A DNA stretch of 64,000 nucleotides, taken from positions 186,001-250,000 of the forward strand of contig OY759717.1 of assembly GCA_963662525.1 (NCBI GenBank), given 5' to 3'. A program made the translations under genes and the position numbers. Source of the DNA: CAZSDU01 sp963662525 (GTDB taxonomy: Bacteria > Bacteroidota > Bacteroidia > Bacteroidales > FEN-979). The first letter of the stretch is position 1; each line of letters starts with the position of its first letter. Positions 34,021 to 42,456 of this stretch are shown here, one piece after another. Below the pieces are notes generated by a model, which saw nothing but the letters and a program-made list of their open reading frames with translations, was not told where the DNA came from and did not search any database.

Positions 34021-35451
34021 ATGAAATTTGAACCAGAAAAACTTAGAATCAAAGATCAGCGCATGAAGCCTTTCATTGATGCTGATGAAATATGGGGGTT
34101 AATCAATAATACTTCCTCTCCCAAAGAAAGGGTCAGGGAGGTGATTGCAAAATCGCTTGATAAGAACCGTTTGACTTTGGAAGAAACTGCAATTTTAGTC
34201 AATGCCTCTGATCCTCAGCTAATTGAAGAAATTAAGCAAGGGGCCCGTGAACTCAAGGAAAAAGTCTATGGACAGAGAATTGTTTTATTTGCGCCTTTAT
34301 ACATTGGTAATCTTTGTACAAATAACTGCGTATATTGTGGGTTTAAAGCTTCAAATGAAAAAATCAAGCGTGTCACACTGACCAATGAGGAACTCATCAA
34401 TCAGGTTAAATCGCTGGAAGACAGCGGACAGAAGCGGCTGATTCTGGTTTATGGCGAACATCCCCGGTATGATGCTAATTTCATTGCGGACACTGTTCGT
34501 ACCGTGTATGGCGTAAAAAGTGGTCCCGGCGAAATCAGAAGGGTGAACATCAATGCCGCTCCTATGGATATTGACGGATTCAGAATCATCAAAGATGCAA
34601 AAATCGGGACTTATCAGGTATTCCAGGAAACCTATCATGAAGAAACATATAAGAAGGTTCATCCTTCAGGTATGAAAAGAAATTTTGAATGGAGGCTCAC
34701 GGCTTTAGATCGGGCACAGGAAGCCGGTATTGATGATGTTGGTATTGGAGCCCTTTTCGGATTATACGATTGGAGGTTTGAAGTTCTGGGTTTGGTCAGG
34801 CATACCAATCATTTTGAGGCTGTATATAATGTCGGGCCGCATACCATCTCCTTTCCAAGGATACAATTTGCCTCTCAGCTGGATATAAATAAATCACACC
34901 TGGTCAGTGATGCTGAATTCACGCGGTTGGTTGCAATTTTAAGATTGGCGGTGCCATATACAGGACTCATCCTTACTGCCCGCGAACCTGCCGCCATTCG
35001 GGATGAAATTCTGCAGTTCGGCGTTTCACAGATTGATGGTGGTACCAATATTGAAATGGGAGGATATTCAAAGAGAAAGGAAAATGAAGATCAGGATATT
35101 GATCTGGAACAATTCCAGATCAATGACAATCGCAGTTTGAATGAGATTATGGATGAACTGATTGAGCATAAATATATTCCTTCGTTCTGTACCGCCTGTT
35201 ATCGTTTGGGACGGACGGGGGAACACTTTATGGAATTCTCTGTACCCGGATTCATAAAAAGGTTTTGCCAACCAAATGCATTGCTGACCATGGTGGAATA
35301 CCTGGAAGATTATGCCCCGCCGGAAACAAAAGTTAAGGGTTATCAGCTTTTACAGGAAAAACTAAATGAAATGGAAGAGGACGGAAATAAGCAAAAATTA
35401 CTGGAAAAAATTCAATTACTGAAAGCGGGAAAACGTGATCTTTATTTTTAA
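34021..35451 (+). CDS. hydG: [FeFe]-hydrogenase H-cluster maturase HydG (radical SAM)
   Basis: A 476-aa radical-SAM tyrosine lyase that makes the CO and CN ligands of the H-cluster. The SAM-binding cluster motif is CTNNCVYCGF (Cys near 100, 104, 107). A second Cys pair, 'FCTACYRLGRTGEHFM' near 389-404, marks the C-terminal auxiliary cluster that separates HydG from the thiamine enzyme ThiH. 'VYNVGPHTISFPRIQFA' and 'GGTNIEMGGYS' are also typical. HydE, HydF and the hydrogenase are not in this window. It is followed by two TM1266-family genes around a kinase gene, with 19-, 12- and 6-base gaps, so the four genes are probably one operon. Confidence 0.95.
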   Translation: MKFEPEKLRIKDQRMKPFIDADEIWGLINNTSSPKERVREVIAKSLDKNRLTLEETAILVNASDPQLIEEIKQGARELKEKVYGQRIVLFAPLYIGNLCTNNCVYCGFKASNEKIKRVTLTNEELINQVKSLEDSGQKRLILVYGEHPRYDANFIADTVRTVYGVKSGPGEIRRVNINAAPMDIDGFRIIKDAKIGTYQVFQETYHEETYKKVHPSGMKRNFEWRLTALDRAQEAGIDDVGIGALFGLYDWRFEVLGLVRHTNHFEAVYNVGPHTISFPRIQFASQLDINKSHLVSDAEFTRLVAILRLAVPYTGLILTAREPAAIRDEILQFGVSQIDGGTNIEMGGYSKRKENEDQDIDLEQFQINDNRSLNEIMDELIEHKYIPSFCTACYRLGRTGEHFMEFSVPGFIKRFCQPNALLTMVEYLEDYAPPETKVKGYQLLQEKLNEMEEDGNKQKLLEKIQLLKAGKRDLYF

Positions 35452-35470
35452 TTTCTAATGCCATTAACCT

Positions 35471-35728
35471 ATGAAAGAGATAAGAATTCTTGGTTTATTG
35501 ATAACCGACCGTATTAAAGAAGCGGGTTTGACCCAAATGGCCTTGTCGAAATACGCCTTCCTTATTAAATCCAGGCTTGGATTTCATGAAGTTTCCGAAG
35601 AAGTATGCAGCAGGGTAGGTGTGATCATCCTTCAACTATCAGGAAAGCCTGAAGATTGCGATCAACTGGAAACTGCTCTTTCTTTGATCGGTGGTCTGGA
35701 GGTGAAGCGGATGGTATTTGTCTATTAA
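35471..35728 (+). CDS. TM1266-family hydrogenase-associated regulator (copy 1)
   Basis: An 85-aa ACT-like small protein of the TM1266 family, described as a putative regulator of the iron-only hydrogenase system. It has the pattern 'LGLLITDRIKEAGLTQMALSKY', then 'IKSRLGFHEV', one cysteine in 'EEVCSRVGVIILQLSG', and 'LIGGLEVKRMVFVY' at the end. The second copy (37427-37684) has an extra cysteine in the equivalent place. Its biochemical function is not established. It follows hydG after 19 bases and precedes a histidine kinase. Confidence 0.88.
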   Translation: MKEIRILGLLITDRIKEAGLTQMALSKYAFLIKSRLGFHEVSEEVCSRVGVIILQLSGKPEDCDQLETALSLIGGLEVKRMVFVY

Positions 35729-35740
35729 TTCAGCGTAAAT

Positions 35741-37420
35741 ATGGAAACCGGGTCGAATAAAGGTCTGAACAAGGAATTCCTTGATTACTACCTGAATTCC
35801 AGCCTGCCCAGTATGCGTTCCGGCTTGTTTTTCACTTTCGGCCTTTTTCTTGTATTTGCCTTGCTGAATCACTTCCTTTTCCCTGATACCCCTGAGCGGG
35901 TATATTACATCAGGTTTGGAGCTATCGTTCCATTCTTGCTGATCTCTGTTCTTGTCATGTATATTCCAGCATTCAGAAATCGTTTACACTATACATATGT
36001 AATTATAAACCTGTTCATTTGCCTGGTTATTTTCGTGGTTGGTGTTACTTCTTCACCTGATCAGGAAGGTTATCAATATTATTATGCCTGGGTGATGCTG
36101 GTAATTATCGGTTTTTACACTTTCTACCGGTTACAATTCCGTACCCTGATTATTATCGGGGGGATGCAGTTATTTGCCTATATTTTGGCAACCTTAATCA
36201 ATGGTACATTCCGGTCTGACCATTACCTGTTTATCAATGATCTTTTCTTCGTAATTTCCATGTCGTCCCTGGGTTTTTTCATGACATACATCATTGAAAA
36301 ACTGAACTGGAAGAATTTCCTTCATCAGAAAGCTGTTTCCGATAATTATAAAAAACTGCTTTTTGAAATGAAGGAGAGAAAGGAAGTGGAGGCGGCCCTT
36401 CTCCGGTCAGAAAGCCTATATCAGAATACCCTGAATTCTATTCCCGACTGGATATATGTGATCGATGAAGATCTGCGGTTCGTCATGTTAAACGCCTCTT
36501 TGCGCAATGAACACCTTCGCCAGGGGTTCCCTCTTGATTGCATTGGAAAAAAAATCAACCGTGTTTATCCTTATATTTCTTCAACGACCCTTGAAGAATT
36601 AAACTTTGTTTTCCGGACGGGCGAGATTCTGATTGGAGAGCAGAAACTTGATCTCGGGAATAAAACAATTTATGGAGAAACAAGGAAAGTCCCGATTTTT
36701 AAAGATAATAAGGTTATCCAGGTGATGACTATCTTGCGTGATAAGTCGAAGGAAAAAGAGGTGGCAGAGTTAAAGCTAAAGAATGCCGAACAGAAGGAAA
36801 TTATGCTTCGTGAAATTCATCACCGGGTAAAAAACAACCTTGCTATTGTAATCAGTTTACTTAACCTGCAAATCCAGAATAACTCAGATCCTGACCTGAT
36901 TCGGATCATGAAAGATATTGAATTGAGGATCCGATCCATGGCCCTGATCCATGAACATCTTTACAGAACGGAAAACCTTGACAGGATTCCGCTGGCTGAC
37001 TACCTTCAATCACTTACAACCATCATCATGGGCACCTTCAGTGGAAGTCACATCAACATAGTGACAAGGCTGGAACCGACAGAAGTCAGCATTGAGACAG
37101 CTTTACCCATTGGGCTGATTACCAATGAGCTTTTAACTAATGCTTTCAAATACGCTTTCCCTGATCATGCGGAAGGAGAAATTCATATTCTGCTGGAGAA
37201 AATCGACAACGACCAATGTTGCCTGACAGTATCTGATAACGGAATTGGTCTTCCTGACAACTATTCATTCCGAGACCAGACTTCCCTTGGAATGTTTATT
37301 ATCAGGTTGCTCGTTGAACAGCTGGAAGGGAGAATCGAAATCAAAAACGATAATGGGGCCTCATTTATCATTCATTTCCGTAATCAGGAAGCCGAAAAAA
37401 GCAATATATCCATAAAATAA
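35741..37420 (+). CDS. Membrane sensor histidine kinase (HisKA_2 type) with PAS domain
   Basis: A 559-aa kinase. Six predicted transmembrane helices fill about 22-177, a short coiled coil follows, a PAS domain is at 215-335 ('NTLNSIPDWIYVIDEDLRFVMLN'), and a HisKA_2 dimerisation domain has the phospho-acceptor region 'LREIHHRVKNNLAIVISLL' near 355. The HATPase domain shows N box 'LITNELLTNAFKYAF' and 'VSDNGIGLPDNY' and 'LGMFIIRLLVEQLEG'. No receiver domain is fused or adjacent. It lies between two TM1266-family genes downstream of hydG, 12 and 6 bases away. The link to hydrogenase control is inferred from that context. Confidence 0.92.
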   Translation: METGSNKGLNKEFLDYYLNSSLPSMRSGLFFTFGLFLVFALLNHFLFPDTPERVYYIRFGAIVPFLLISVLVMYIPAFRNRLHYTYVIINLFICLVIFVVGVTSSPDQEGYQYYYAWVMLVIIGFYTFYRLQFRTLIIIGGMQLFAYILATLINGTFRSDHYLFINDLFFVISMSSLGFFMTYIIEKLNWKNFLHQKAVSDNYKKLLFEMKERKEVEAALLRSESLYQNTLNSIPDWIYVIDEDLRFVMLNASLRNEHLRQGFPLDCIGKKINRVYPYISSTTLEELNFVFRTGEILIGEQKLDLGNKTIYGETRKVPIFKDNKVIQVMTILRDKSKEKEVAELKLKNAEQKEIMLREIHHRVKNNLAIVISLLNLQIQNNSDPDLIRIMKDIELRIRSMALIHEHLYRTENLDRIPLADYLQSLTTIIMGTFSGSHINIVTRLEPTEVSIETALPIGLITNELLTNAFKYAFPDHAEGEIHILLEKIDNDQCCLTVSDNGIGLPDNYSFRDQTSLGMFIIRLLVEQLEGRIEIKNDNGASFIIHFRNQEAEKSNISIK

Positions 37421-37426
37421 TAAAAA

Positions 37427-37684
37427 ATGAAAGATACCTGGATTTTAGGAATCAGAATTACCAACAGGGTAAAAGAAGTACGTGAAGTTCAAACTGCTTT
37501 ATCGAAGTTCGGATGTTCAATCAGAACCCGGCTGGGACTTCATGAAATAAATGACAGCAGTTGTTCAGGCTGTGGTTTGATCCTCCTCGAGCTCACGGGT
37601 GATCAGAATGAATTTATGAAACTGGAAAACGAGCTGCTAAAAATAGAAGGACTCGAGGTCAGGAAAATGATCTTCTGCGAATAA
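37427..37684 (+). CDS. TM1266-family hydrogenase-associated regulator (copy 2)
   Basis: A second 85-aa TM1266-family protein of the same length as copy 1. Shared positions include 'LGIRITNRVKEVREVQTALSKFG', 'IRTRLGLHEI' and 'IEGLEVRKMIFCE'. It differs in 'DSSCSGCGLILLELTG', which carries two cysteines (CxxC) where copy 1 has CSRVG, and has a third Cys near the C-terminus (FCE). The CxxC could bind metal or act as a redox switch, which is inference. It ends the hydG-TM1266-kinase-TM1266 operon; the arcC stop is six bases away on the other strand. Confidence 0.85.
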   Translation: MKDTWILGIRITNRVKEVREVQTALSKFGCSIRTRLGLHEINDSSCSGCGLILLELTGDQNEFMKLENELLKIEGLEVRKMIFCE

Positions 37685-37690
37685 AAGCTT

Positions 37691-38635
37691 TTAAACCAGG
37701 GTGATCCTTGTTCCTCCATTATCGATACCAAGCATGGTCGTCTTTGTAATAATGGTATCCTTACCTGAGTGTTCAACAAAATGTATGGCAGCTTTTACTT
37801 TAGGGCCCATGCTTCCTTCAGCAAACTGACCTTCTTTCAGATATCTTTTGGCTTCAGCGATGGTCATGCGGTCAAGGGCTTTTTCCTGGGGGGTATTATA
37901 ATTCAAACAGACCTTGGGCACATCAGTAAGAATAAAAAATTTATCAGCATTGATCTGAGATGCCAGCAACGCAGAAGCAAGATCTTTATCAATAACTGCA
38001 TCGATTCCTTGTAGTTTATTGGGTTCGACATAAAAGACGGGAATTCCTCCGCCTCCCACTGAAATTACAATATGGCCCTCGCGTGCAATCTTTTCAATTG
38101 TCTTTTTATTGATGATTACCAAAGGTTTAGGGGAAGCAACAACTTTCCTCCATCCACGGCCTCTCGGATCCTCTGCAAATGAAGATCCGGTTTCCTGAAT
38201 CATTTTATCTGCTTCTTCTTTGCTGTAATATGGTCCAACCGGTTTAGTCGGATGCTGGAAAGCAGGATCATCTTTATTCACTAGGACCTGGGTAGTGATC
38301 GTGATGATGTCCCGTTCCATATCATTGAACTCAAGCACATTCTTCAACTGTTGCTCTATGATATATCCGATGAATCCCTGGCTGTAAGCCACACAAATAT
38401 CCAGAGGCATCTCTGGAAGTCCATACATTTTATGTCCTGCTGCATTGGCCAGCATAATATTGCCAACCTGAGGTCCATTACCATGAGTAATTACAATATT
38501 GTAATCGCGCTTTATCAGTTTGACAAGACTCTCAGAGGTGGAATATGCATTTCCTTCCTGATCTTCAATGGTTCCTTTCTGATCGCCTCTCAGCAAGGCA
38601 TTTCCACCAAGGGCAACAACAGCTAGTTTTTTCAT
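37691..38635 (-). CDS. arcC: Carbamate kinase
   Basis: A 314-aa enzyme that transfers phosphate between carbamoyl phosphate and ADP, usually making ATP in arginine or purine fermentation. It shows the N-terminal 'VVALGGNALLRGDQKG' (5-20), 'ITHGNGPQVGNI' near 49-60, 'VISVGGGGIPVFY' near 197-210, and a C-terminal 'GSMGPKVKAAIHFVE' near 278. The length and motifs are complete. No arcA or arcB gene is adjacent. A TATTTTTG -7 box lies 19 bases upstream, in a divergent arrangement with the DMT transporter gene. Confidence 0.96.
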   Translation of the reverse strand: MKKLAVVALGGNALLRGDQKGTIEDQEGNAYSTSESLVKLIKRDYNIVITHGNGPQVGNIMLANAAGHKMYGLPEMPLDICVAYSQGFIGYIIEQQLKNVLEFNDMERDIITITTQVLVNKDDPAFQHPTKPVGPYYSKEEADKMIQETGSSFAEDPRGRGWRKVVASPKPLVIINKKTIEKIAREGHIVISVGGGGIPVFYVEPNKLQGIDAVIDKDLASALLASQINADKFFILTDVPKVCLNYNTPQEKALDRMTIAEAKRYLKEGQFAEGSMGPKVKAAIHFVEHSGKDTIITKTTMLGIDNGGTRITLV

Positions 38636-38654
38636 GGGACATTAGATTGGCTGG

Positions 38655-38662
38655 CAAAAATA
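38655..38662 (-). promoter_or_regulatory. -7 promoter box for arcC
   Basis: Minus-strand TATTTTTG is an exact TAnnTTTG, 19 bases upstream of the arcC start. Confidence 0.5.
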
Positions 38663-38684
38663 TGAATTTTTTTCATTGATTGAC

Positions 38685-38692
38685 TATCTTCG
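38685..38692 (+). promoter_or_regulatory. Near-consensus -7 box for the second DMT transporter gene
   Basis: TATCTTCG differs from TAnnTTTG at one position. It lies seven bases before ATG 38700 and inside the longest possible frame (TTG 38676), which supports the ATG as the start and suggests a very short leader. Confidence 0.4.
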
Positions 38693-38699
38693 CAGGCTG

Positions 38700-39578
38700 A
38701 TGAAAACTCAGCACAAAGCATATTTTTTTGCCTTTTCAGCCATTGCCTGCTGGTCGACCATCGGATCTGCATTTAAAATCAGCTTGCGTTATCTTGATCC
38801 CCTTTCCCTCCTGCTCATATCTTCACTGGTAGCATGCTTTGTATTGCTGATACTTTTACTGGTCAAGGGAAAGTTGAGTTTGATCACCCAGGTTTCTGTT
38901 AACGAAATAATGAAATCTGCCTTTCTTGGATTATTAAATCCTTTCCTTTATTACCTGATACTGCTGAAAGCATATGATTTACTCCCGGCCCAGGAAGCAG
39001 GAACCCTGAATTACATATGGCCCTTATTCCTGGTACTGCTTTCCATCCCCATGCTCAAACAGAAGATCAGTTTCTGGAGTATCGTTGCAATTCTCATCAG
39101 TTTTTTCGGGATTATCCTTATTTCAACCCGGGGAAAAATATTCAGCATGCATTTCACGAGTCAAACCGGGGTAATACTTGCCGTTGGCAGTGCAATTTTC
39201 TGGGCTCTATACTGGATTCTGAATGTTAAGGATAAAAGAGAACCTGTGATAAAGCTATTTCTGAATTTTTGTTTTGGGTTTCTTTACACGATGATTACTG
39301 CATTAAGTACAGGCCATCATCTCTTTATTTCCTGGCAGGGGGTTGCCGGAGGAATTTATATCGGGGTTTTTGAAATGGGGATCACTTTTGTTCTTTGGAT
39401 GAACGCATTGAATCTTTCATCCACAACAGCAAAAGTATCCAACCTCATATATCTCTCCCCATTTATTTCATTGATCATCATTCATTTTATCGTCGGTGAA
39501 ATCATTCTGCTTTCCACCATTACCGGTTTGTTCTTTATAGTAAGCGGTATCATTCTTCAGCAATATCTGAAACGCTGA
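38700..39578 (+). CDS. DMT-family transporter, EamA type (second copy)
   Basis: A 292-aa membrane protein with ten predicted helices in two EamA repeats. Features include 'AYFFAFSAIACWSTIGSAFKI' in helix 1, 'GLLNPFLYYLILLKAYDLLPAQEAGTLNYIWP' between helices 3 and 4, and 'GVFEMGITFVLWMNALNLSSTTAKVSNLIYLSPF' in the second repeat. It is a different subfamily from the transporter at 33.1 kb. Its substrate is unknown. The ATG at 38700 is preferred over TTG at 38676 because a promoter-like box lies between them. Confidence 0.9.
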   Translation: MKTQHKAYFFAFSAIACWSTIGSAFKISLRYLDPLSLLLISSLVACFVLLILLLVKGKLSLITQVSVNEIMKSAFLGLLNPFLYYLILLKAYDLLPAQEAGTLNYIWPLFLVLLSIPMLKQKISFWSIVAILISFFGIILISTRGKIFSMHFTSQTGVILAVGSAIFWALYWILNVKDKREPVIKLFLNFCFGFLYTMITALSTGHHLFISWQGVAGGIYIGVFEMGITFVLWMNALNLSSTTAKVSNLIYLSPFISLIIIHFIVGEIILLSTITGLFFIVSGIILQQYLKR

Positions 39579-39665
39579 ACCTTACTGGAAAAACGAAATT
39601 CTTGTGGTCCGGGTATAATTCCAGAATGGTATGTATATTTTTTCTTTCATTACCTCAATCCTTTG

Positions 39666-39673
39666 TAACTTTG
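39666..39673 (+). promoter_or_regulatory. -7 promoter box for mtaB
   Basis: TAACTTTG is an exact TAnnTTTG and ends only four bases before the mtaB ATG at 39678, so the mRNA is expected to be leaderless or nearly so. Confidence 0.5.
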
Positions 39674-39677
39674 TCTG

Positions 39678-40970
39678 ATGAATCCCAAATCGATTGCATT
39701 TCACCATTTCGGTTGTAAAGTTAATTTTGCGGAAGCTTCCACATTATCAAGGCAGTTCCAGGAAAAGGGATTAGTATTAAAAGATTTTCATGATCAGGCT
39801 GATATATACGTGATCAGTACATGCATGGTGACTGCTGTGGCAGAAAAAAAATGCAGGGCAGCTATTCGTCAGGCTCACAAATTGAATCCAAAAGCAAAAA
39901 TAGCTGTTATTGGCTGCTTCTCTGAGCTAAAACCACAGGAATTAGCAGAAATGGAAGGTGTCGATCTTGTCCTTGGGCATACGGGAAAATTCAATCTGAT
40001 GGATGAACTGGAGAAGCTGGAAGCAGTGCATGATTATCACGGAGGAATTTACCCCGGGGAAACGGAAAGCCGGAATACCTTTATCCCTTCCTATTCCTAC
40101 GGTGACCGTACCCGCTCCTTTTTAAAGATTCAGGATGGATGCGATTACTTTTGTACCTATTGCACCATTCCATTGGCGCGTGGACGAAGCCGCAGCGACA
40201 GCATTGAAAACATTCTGAAAAATGCGAAGGAAATCGCTTCCCATGGAATAAAGGAAATCGTACTTACCGGAGTAAATATCGGGGATTTCGGAAGACACTC
40301 AGGAGAATCATTGCTGGAATTGATCCGCTCGTTGGATAGAATTGAAGGCATTCCACGGTTGCGAATTTCTTCCATTGAACCAGATTTACTTTCTGATGAG
40401 ATAATTGAACTTATATCCACTTCTGATCATTTCATGCCTCATTTTCATATTCCATTACAATCAGGATCTGACCGGGTGCTAAAAGCCATGCACCGAAAGT
40501 ATAAGCGCGATCTCTACCAAAGCAGGGTAAAAAAAATCCGTTCAATCATGCCGTATTCCTGTATCGCCGCAGATATTATTGCAGGTTTCCCCGGAGAAAC
40601 AGAGGACGATTTCAGGGATGCATTGGCATTTATCCGGGGTCTTGACATTTCCTACCTGCATGTATTCACTTATTCAAAACGTGAGAATACTCTTGCTTCA
40701 AAAATGGAAGGGATGATCCCTGACAAGATTAAGAAAGAGAGAAGTGAAATGCTGCACAGTCTTTCAGAAGAAAAAAAGAGACTCTTTTACATAAAAAATA
40801 CAGGAAGAGACGTCAACGTACTTTTTGAGTCAGCAAATTCACAAGGATTTATGCATGGATTTTCGGAAAATTATCTGAAAGTTAAAACACCTTTTACCCC
40901 AGAGCTCATTAATAGGATTACAACTGTCAGGCTTGATGAGATGGATGAAGATGGGGTGTTTATGGGTTGA
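39678..40970 (+). CDS. mtaB: tRNA t6A37 methylthiotransferase MtaB
   Basis: The 430-aa radical-SAM enzyme thiomethylates N6-threonylcarbamoyladenosine at tRNA position 37. The N-terminal UPF0004 domain has cysteines in 'FGCKVN', 'STCMVT' and 'IGCFSE'. The radical-SAM motif is CDYFCTYCTIPLARGRSRS near 155, with 'LTGVNIGDFG' and 'HIPLQSGSDRVLKAMHRKY' after it. The C-terminal TRAM-like region is short. The FGCKVN and GRSRS signatures favour MtaB over MiaB and RimO. The promoter box nearly abuts its start codon. Confidence 0.94.
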   Translation: MNPKSIAFHHFGCKVNFAEASTLSRQFQEKGLVLKDFHDQADIYVISTCMVTAVAEKKCRAAIRQAHKLNPKAKIAVIGCFSELKPQELAEMEGVDLVLGHTGKFNLMDELEKLEAVHDYHGGIYPGETESRNTFIPSYSYGDRTRSFLKIQDGCDYFCTYCTIPLARGRSRSDSIENILKNAKEIASHGIKEIVLTGVNIGDFGRHSGESLLELIRSLDRIEGIPRLRISSIEPDLLSDEIIELISTSDHFMPHFHIPLQSGSDRVLKAMHRKYKRDLYQSRVKKIRSIMPYSCIAADIIAGFPGETEDDFRDALAFIRGLDISYLHVFTYSKRENTLASKMEGMIPDKIKKERSEMLHSLSEEKKRLFYIKNTGRDVNVLFESANSQGFMHGFSENYLKVKTPFTPELINRITTVRLDEMDEDGVFMG

Positions 40971-40974
40971 GAAA

Positions 40975-41008
40975 GGATATGGGATGCGGGCAGCAGGATT
41001 CGGGATAT
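40975..41008 (+). repeat. Short G-rich degenerate tandem repeat
   Basis: Between mtaB and the inositol-phosphatase gene, five consecutive 6-8 base units occur: GGATAT, GGGATGC, GGGCAGCA, GGATTC, GGGATAT. They share a GGRAT-like core on a background of AT-rich intergenic DNA. It may be a fragment of a dispersed genomic minirepeat or a simple slippage product; only one occurrence was noticed here. Confidence 0.45.
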
Positions 41009-41058
41009 GATAAAGGGGAACGATCAAAGATCATTTGCTTAATTGATGATTTGAATAT

Positions 41059-41859
41059 ATGTTGGACTTAGAAAAATTAACCAAAGAAATATCTACGCTG
41101 GCGCTGGAAACCGGAGCATTTATTCAATCTGAAGCAAGCCGCATAAAAGCCAAAGACATTGAAGTTAAAGGACTTAATAATTTTGTGACTTATGTTGATA
41201 AGGCATCTGAAACCAGGATACTGGAGAAATTGTCGCGGTTGATTCCGGAAGCCGGTTTTATTGCAGAAGAGAGTCCCGGTCTTCAGTCGGCAGAACTTTG
41301 CTGGGTTGTGGATCCGCTGGATGGTACTACCAATTTCATTCATGGAGTACCGGTGTATTGCATCAGCATTGCACTTATGAATGGAAATGAAACAATACTT
41401 GGAATTGTTTACGAAATTAATCTGAAAGAATGCTTCTATACCTGGAAAAATGCTCCCTCCTATTTAAACGGAAAATCCATTCATGTCTCAGGTCCAAAAA
41501 AAATTATGGATGCTTTATTTGCGACAGGGTTCCCTTATTACGACTATGGTCGTCTCGATGATTATCTTCAGGTTTTCCGTTACCTGATGCAACACTCTCA
41601 TGGTATTCGACGTCTGGGTTCTGCTGCAGCCGACCTAGCGTATGTTGCCTGCGGTCGGTACGATGGCTTTTATGAGTATGGGTTAAGTCCATGGGATGTT
41701 GCCGCAGGTTCTCTCCTGGTTCAGAATGCAGGTGGAATAGTCAGTGATTTCAGAGGCGGCAATAATTTTATTTTTGGCAAGGAAATAATATCAAGCAATC
41801 CTATTATATATCAAGAATTTCTGAAACTATTTAAATTATGGAAACACGTATCGAATTAA
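41059..41859 (+). CDS. suhB: Inositol monophosphatase family protein
   Basis: A 266-aa Mg-dependent phosphatase. It has 'YVDKASETRILEKL' near 45, 'FIAEESPG' near 70, the metal motif 'WVVDPLDGTTNFIHGVPVY' (83-101) with its Asp pair, and the second metal site 'YGLSPWDVAAGSLLVQNAGG' near 211-230. The family hydrolyses inositol-1-phosphate or related sugar phosphates; SuhB can also act on ribosome assembly in some bacteria. The substrate is not fixed by sequence. The last 22 bases overlap the start of the macro-domain gene. Confidence 0.92.
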   Translation: MLDLEKLTKEISTLALETGAFIQSEASRIKAKDIEVKGLNNFVTYVDKASETRILEKLSRLIPEAGFIAEESPGLQSAELCWVVDPLDGTTNFIHGVPVYCISIALMNGNETILGIVYEINLKECFYTWKNAPSYLNGKSIHVSGPKKIMDALFATGFPYYDYGRLDDYLQVFRYLMQHSHGIRRLGSAAADLAYVACGRYDGFYEYGLSPWDVAAGSLLVQNAGGIVSDFRGGNNFIFGKEIISSNPIIYQEFLKLFKLWKHVSN

Positions 41860-42347
41860 TTCAGGGCGACATAACCAGATTAAATGTTGATGCCATTGTG
41901 AATGCCGCCAATCCTTCGCTGCTTGGTGGCGGTGGTGTTGACGGAGCCATCCATCGTGCCGCCGGTCCCGGTTTGCTTGAAGTCTGCAGATTGCTGGGAG
42001 GCTGTGCTACTGGCGAAGCGAAAATTACCAAGGGTTACAAGTTAGCTGCCAAATTCGTAATTCATACTGTTGGTCCGGTCTGGGGTGTAGGCGATCGTCA
42101 GGAAGAAATCCTGCTGGCCAATTGCTACCGCAACAGCCTAACCCAGGCTACCGTTCATGAATGCCACACCATTGCTTTTCCAAATATTTCCACTGGAATT
42201 TATCATTTCCCCAAGGAACTTGCTGCCGAAATCGCTGTCGGAGAAGTAAAGAACTACCTTGAAAAGAATAATGTTCCTTCGAAAGTAATTTTCGTCTGTT
42301 ATGATGAAGAAAATTATGCAATCTATAAAAAGCTTCTGAATGTTTAG
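41838..42347 (+). CDS. Macro-domain protein, probable O-acetyl-ADP-ribose deacetylase
   Basis: A 169-aa single macro domain of the MacroD/YmdB class. Signatures are 'IELIQGDITRLNVDAIVNAAN' (5-25), 'LLGGGGVDGAIHRAAGPGLL' (29-48) and 'AFPNISTGIYHFPKELAA' near 113-130. It hydrolyses O-acetyl-ADP-ribose or removes ADP-ribose from proteins. The start codon lies inside the inositol-phosphatase gene (22-bp overlap), implying translational coupling. The window also has a sirtuin (53.0 kb) that would make O-acetyl-ADP-ribose, but it is not linked. Confidence 0.94.
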   Translation: METRIELIQGDITRLNVDAIVNAANPSLLGGGGVDGAIHRAAGPGLLEVCRLLGGCATGEAKITKGYKLAAKFVIHTVGPVWGVGDRQEEILLANCYRNSLTQATVHECHTIAFPNISTGIYHFPKELAAEIAVGEVKNYLEKNNVPSKVIFVCYDEENYAIYKKLLNV

Positions 42348-42456
42348 TGCTGTTGGAAAGGATGAGAGTAATTTGTACTTCTTCCTCACCTGCCTTTAAC
42401 AGCTTTTCCATAAGGATTTTATATTACCTGGATGCACTTTATTTTCAAGAAAAGAA

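Noticed and set aside
34021..35451. hydG read as thiH (thiamine synthesis).
   Set aside because: The C-terminal CTAC pair and the following TM1266 genes indicate HydG; no thi genes adjoin.
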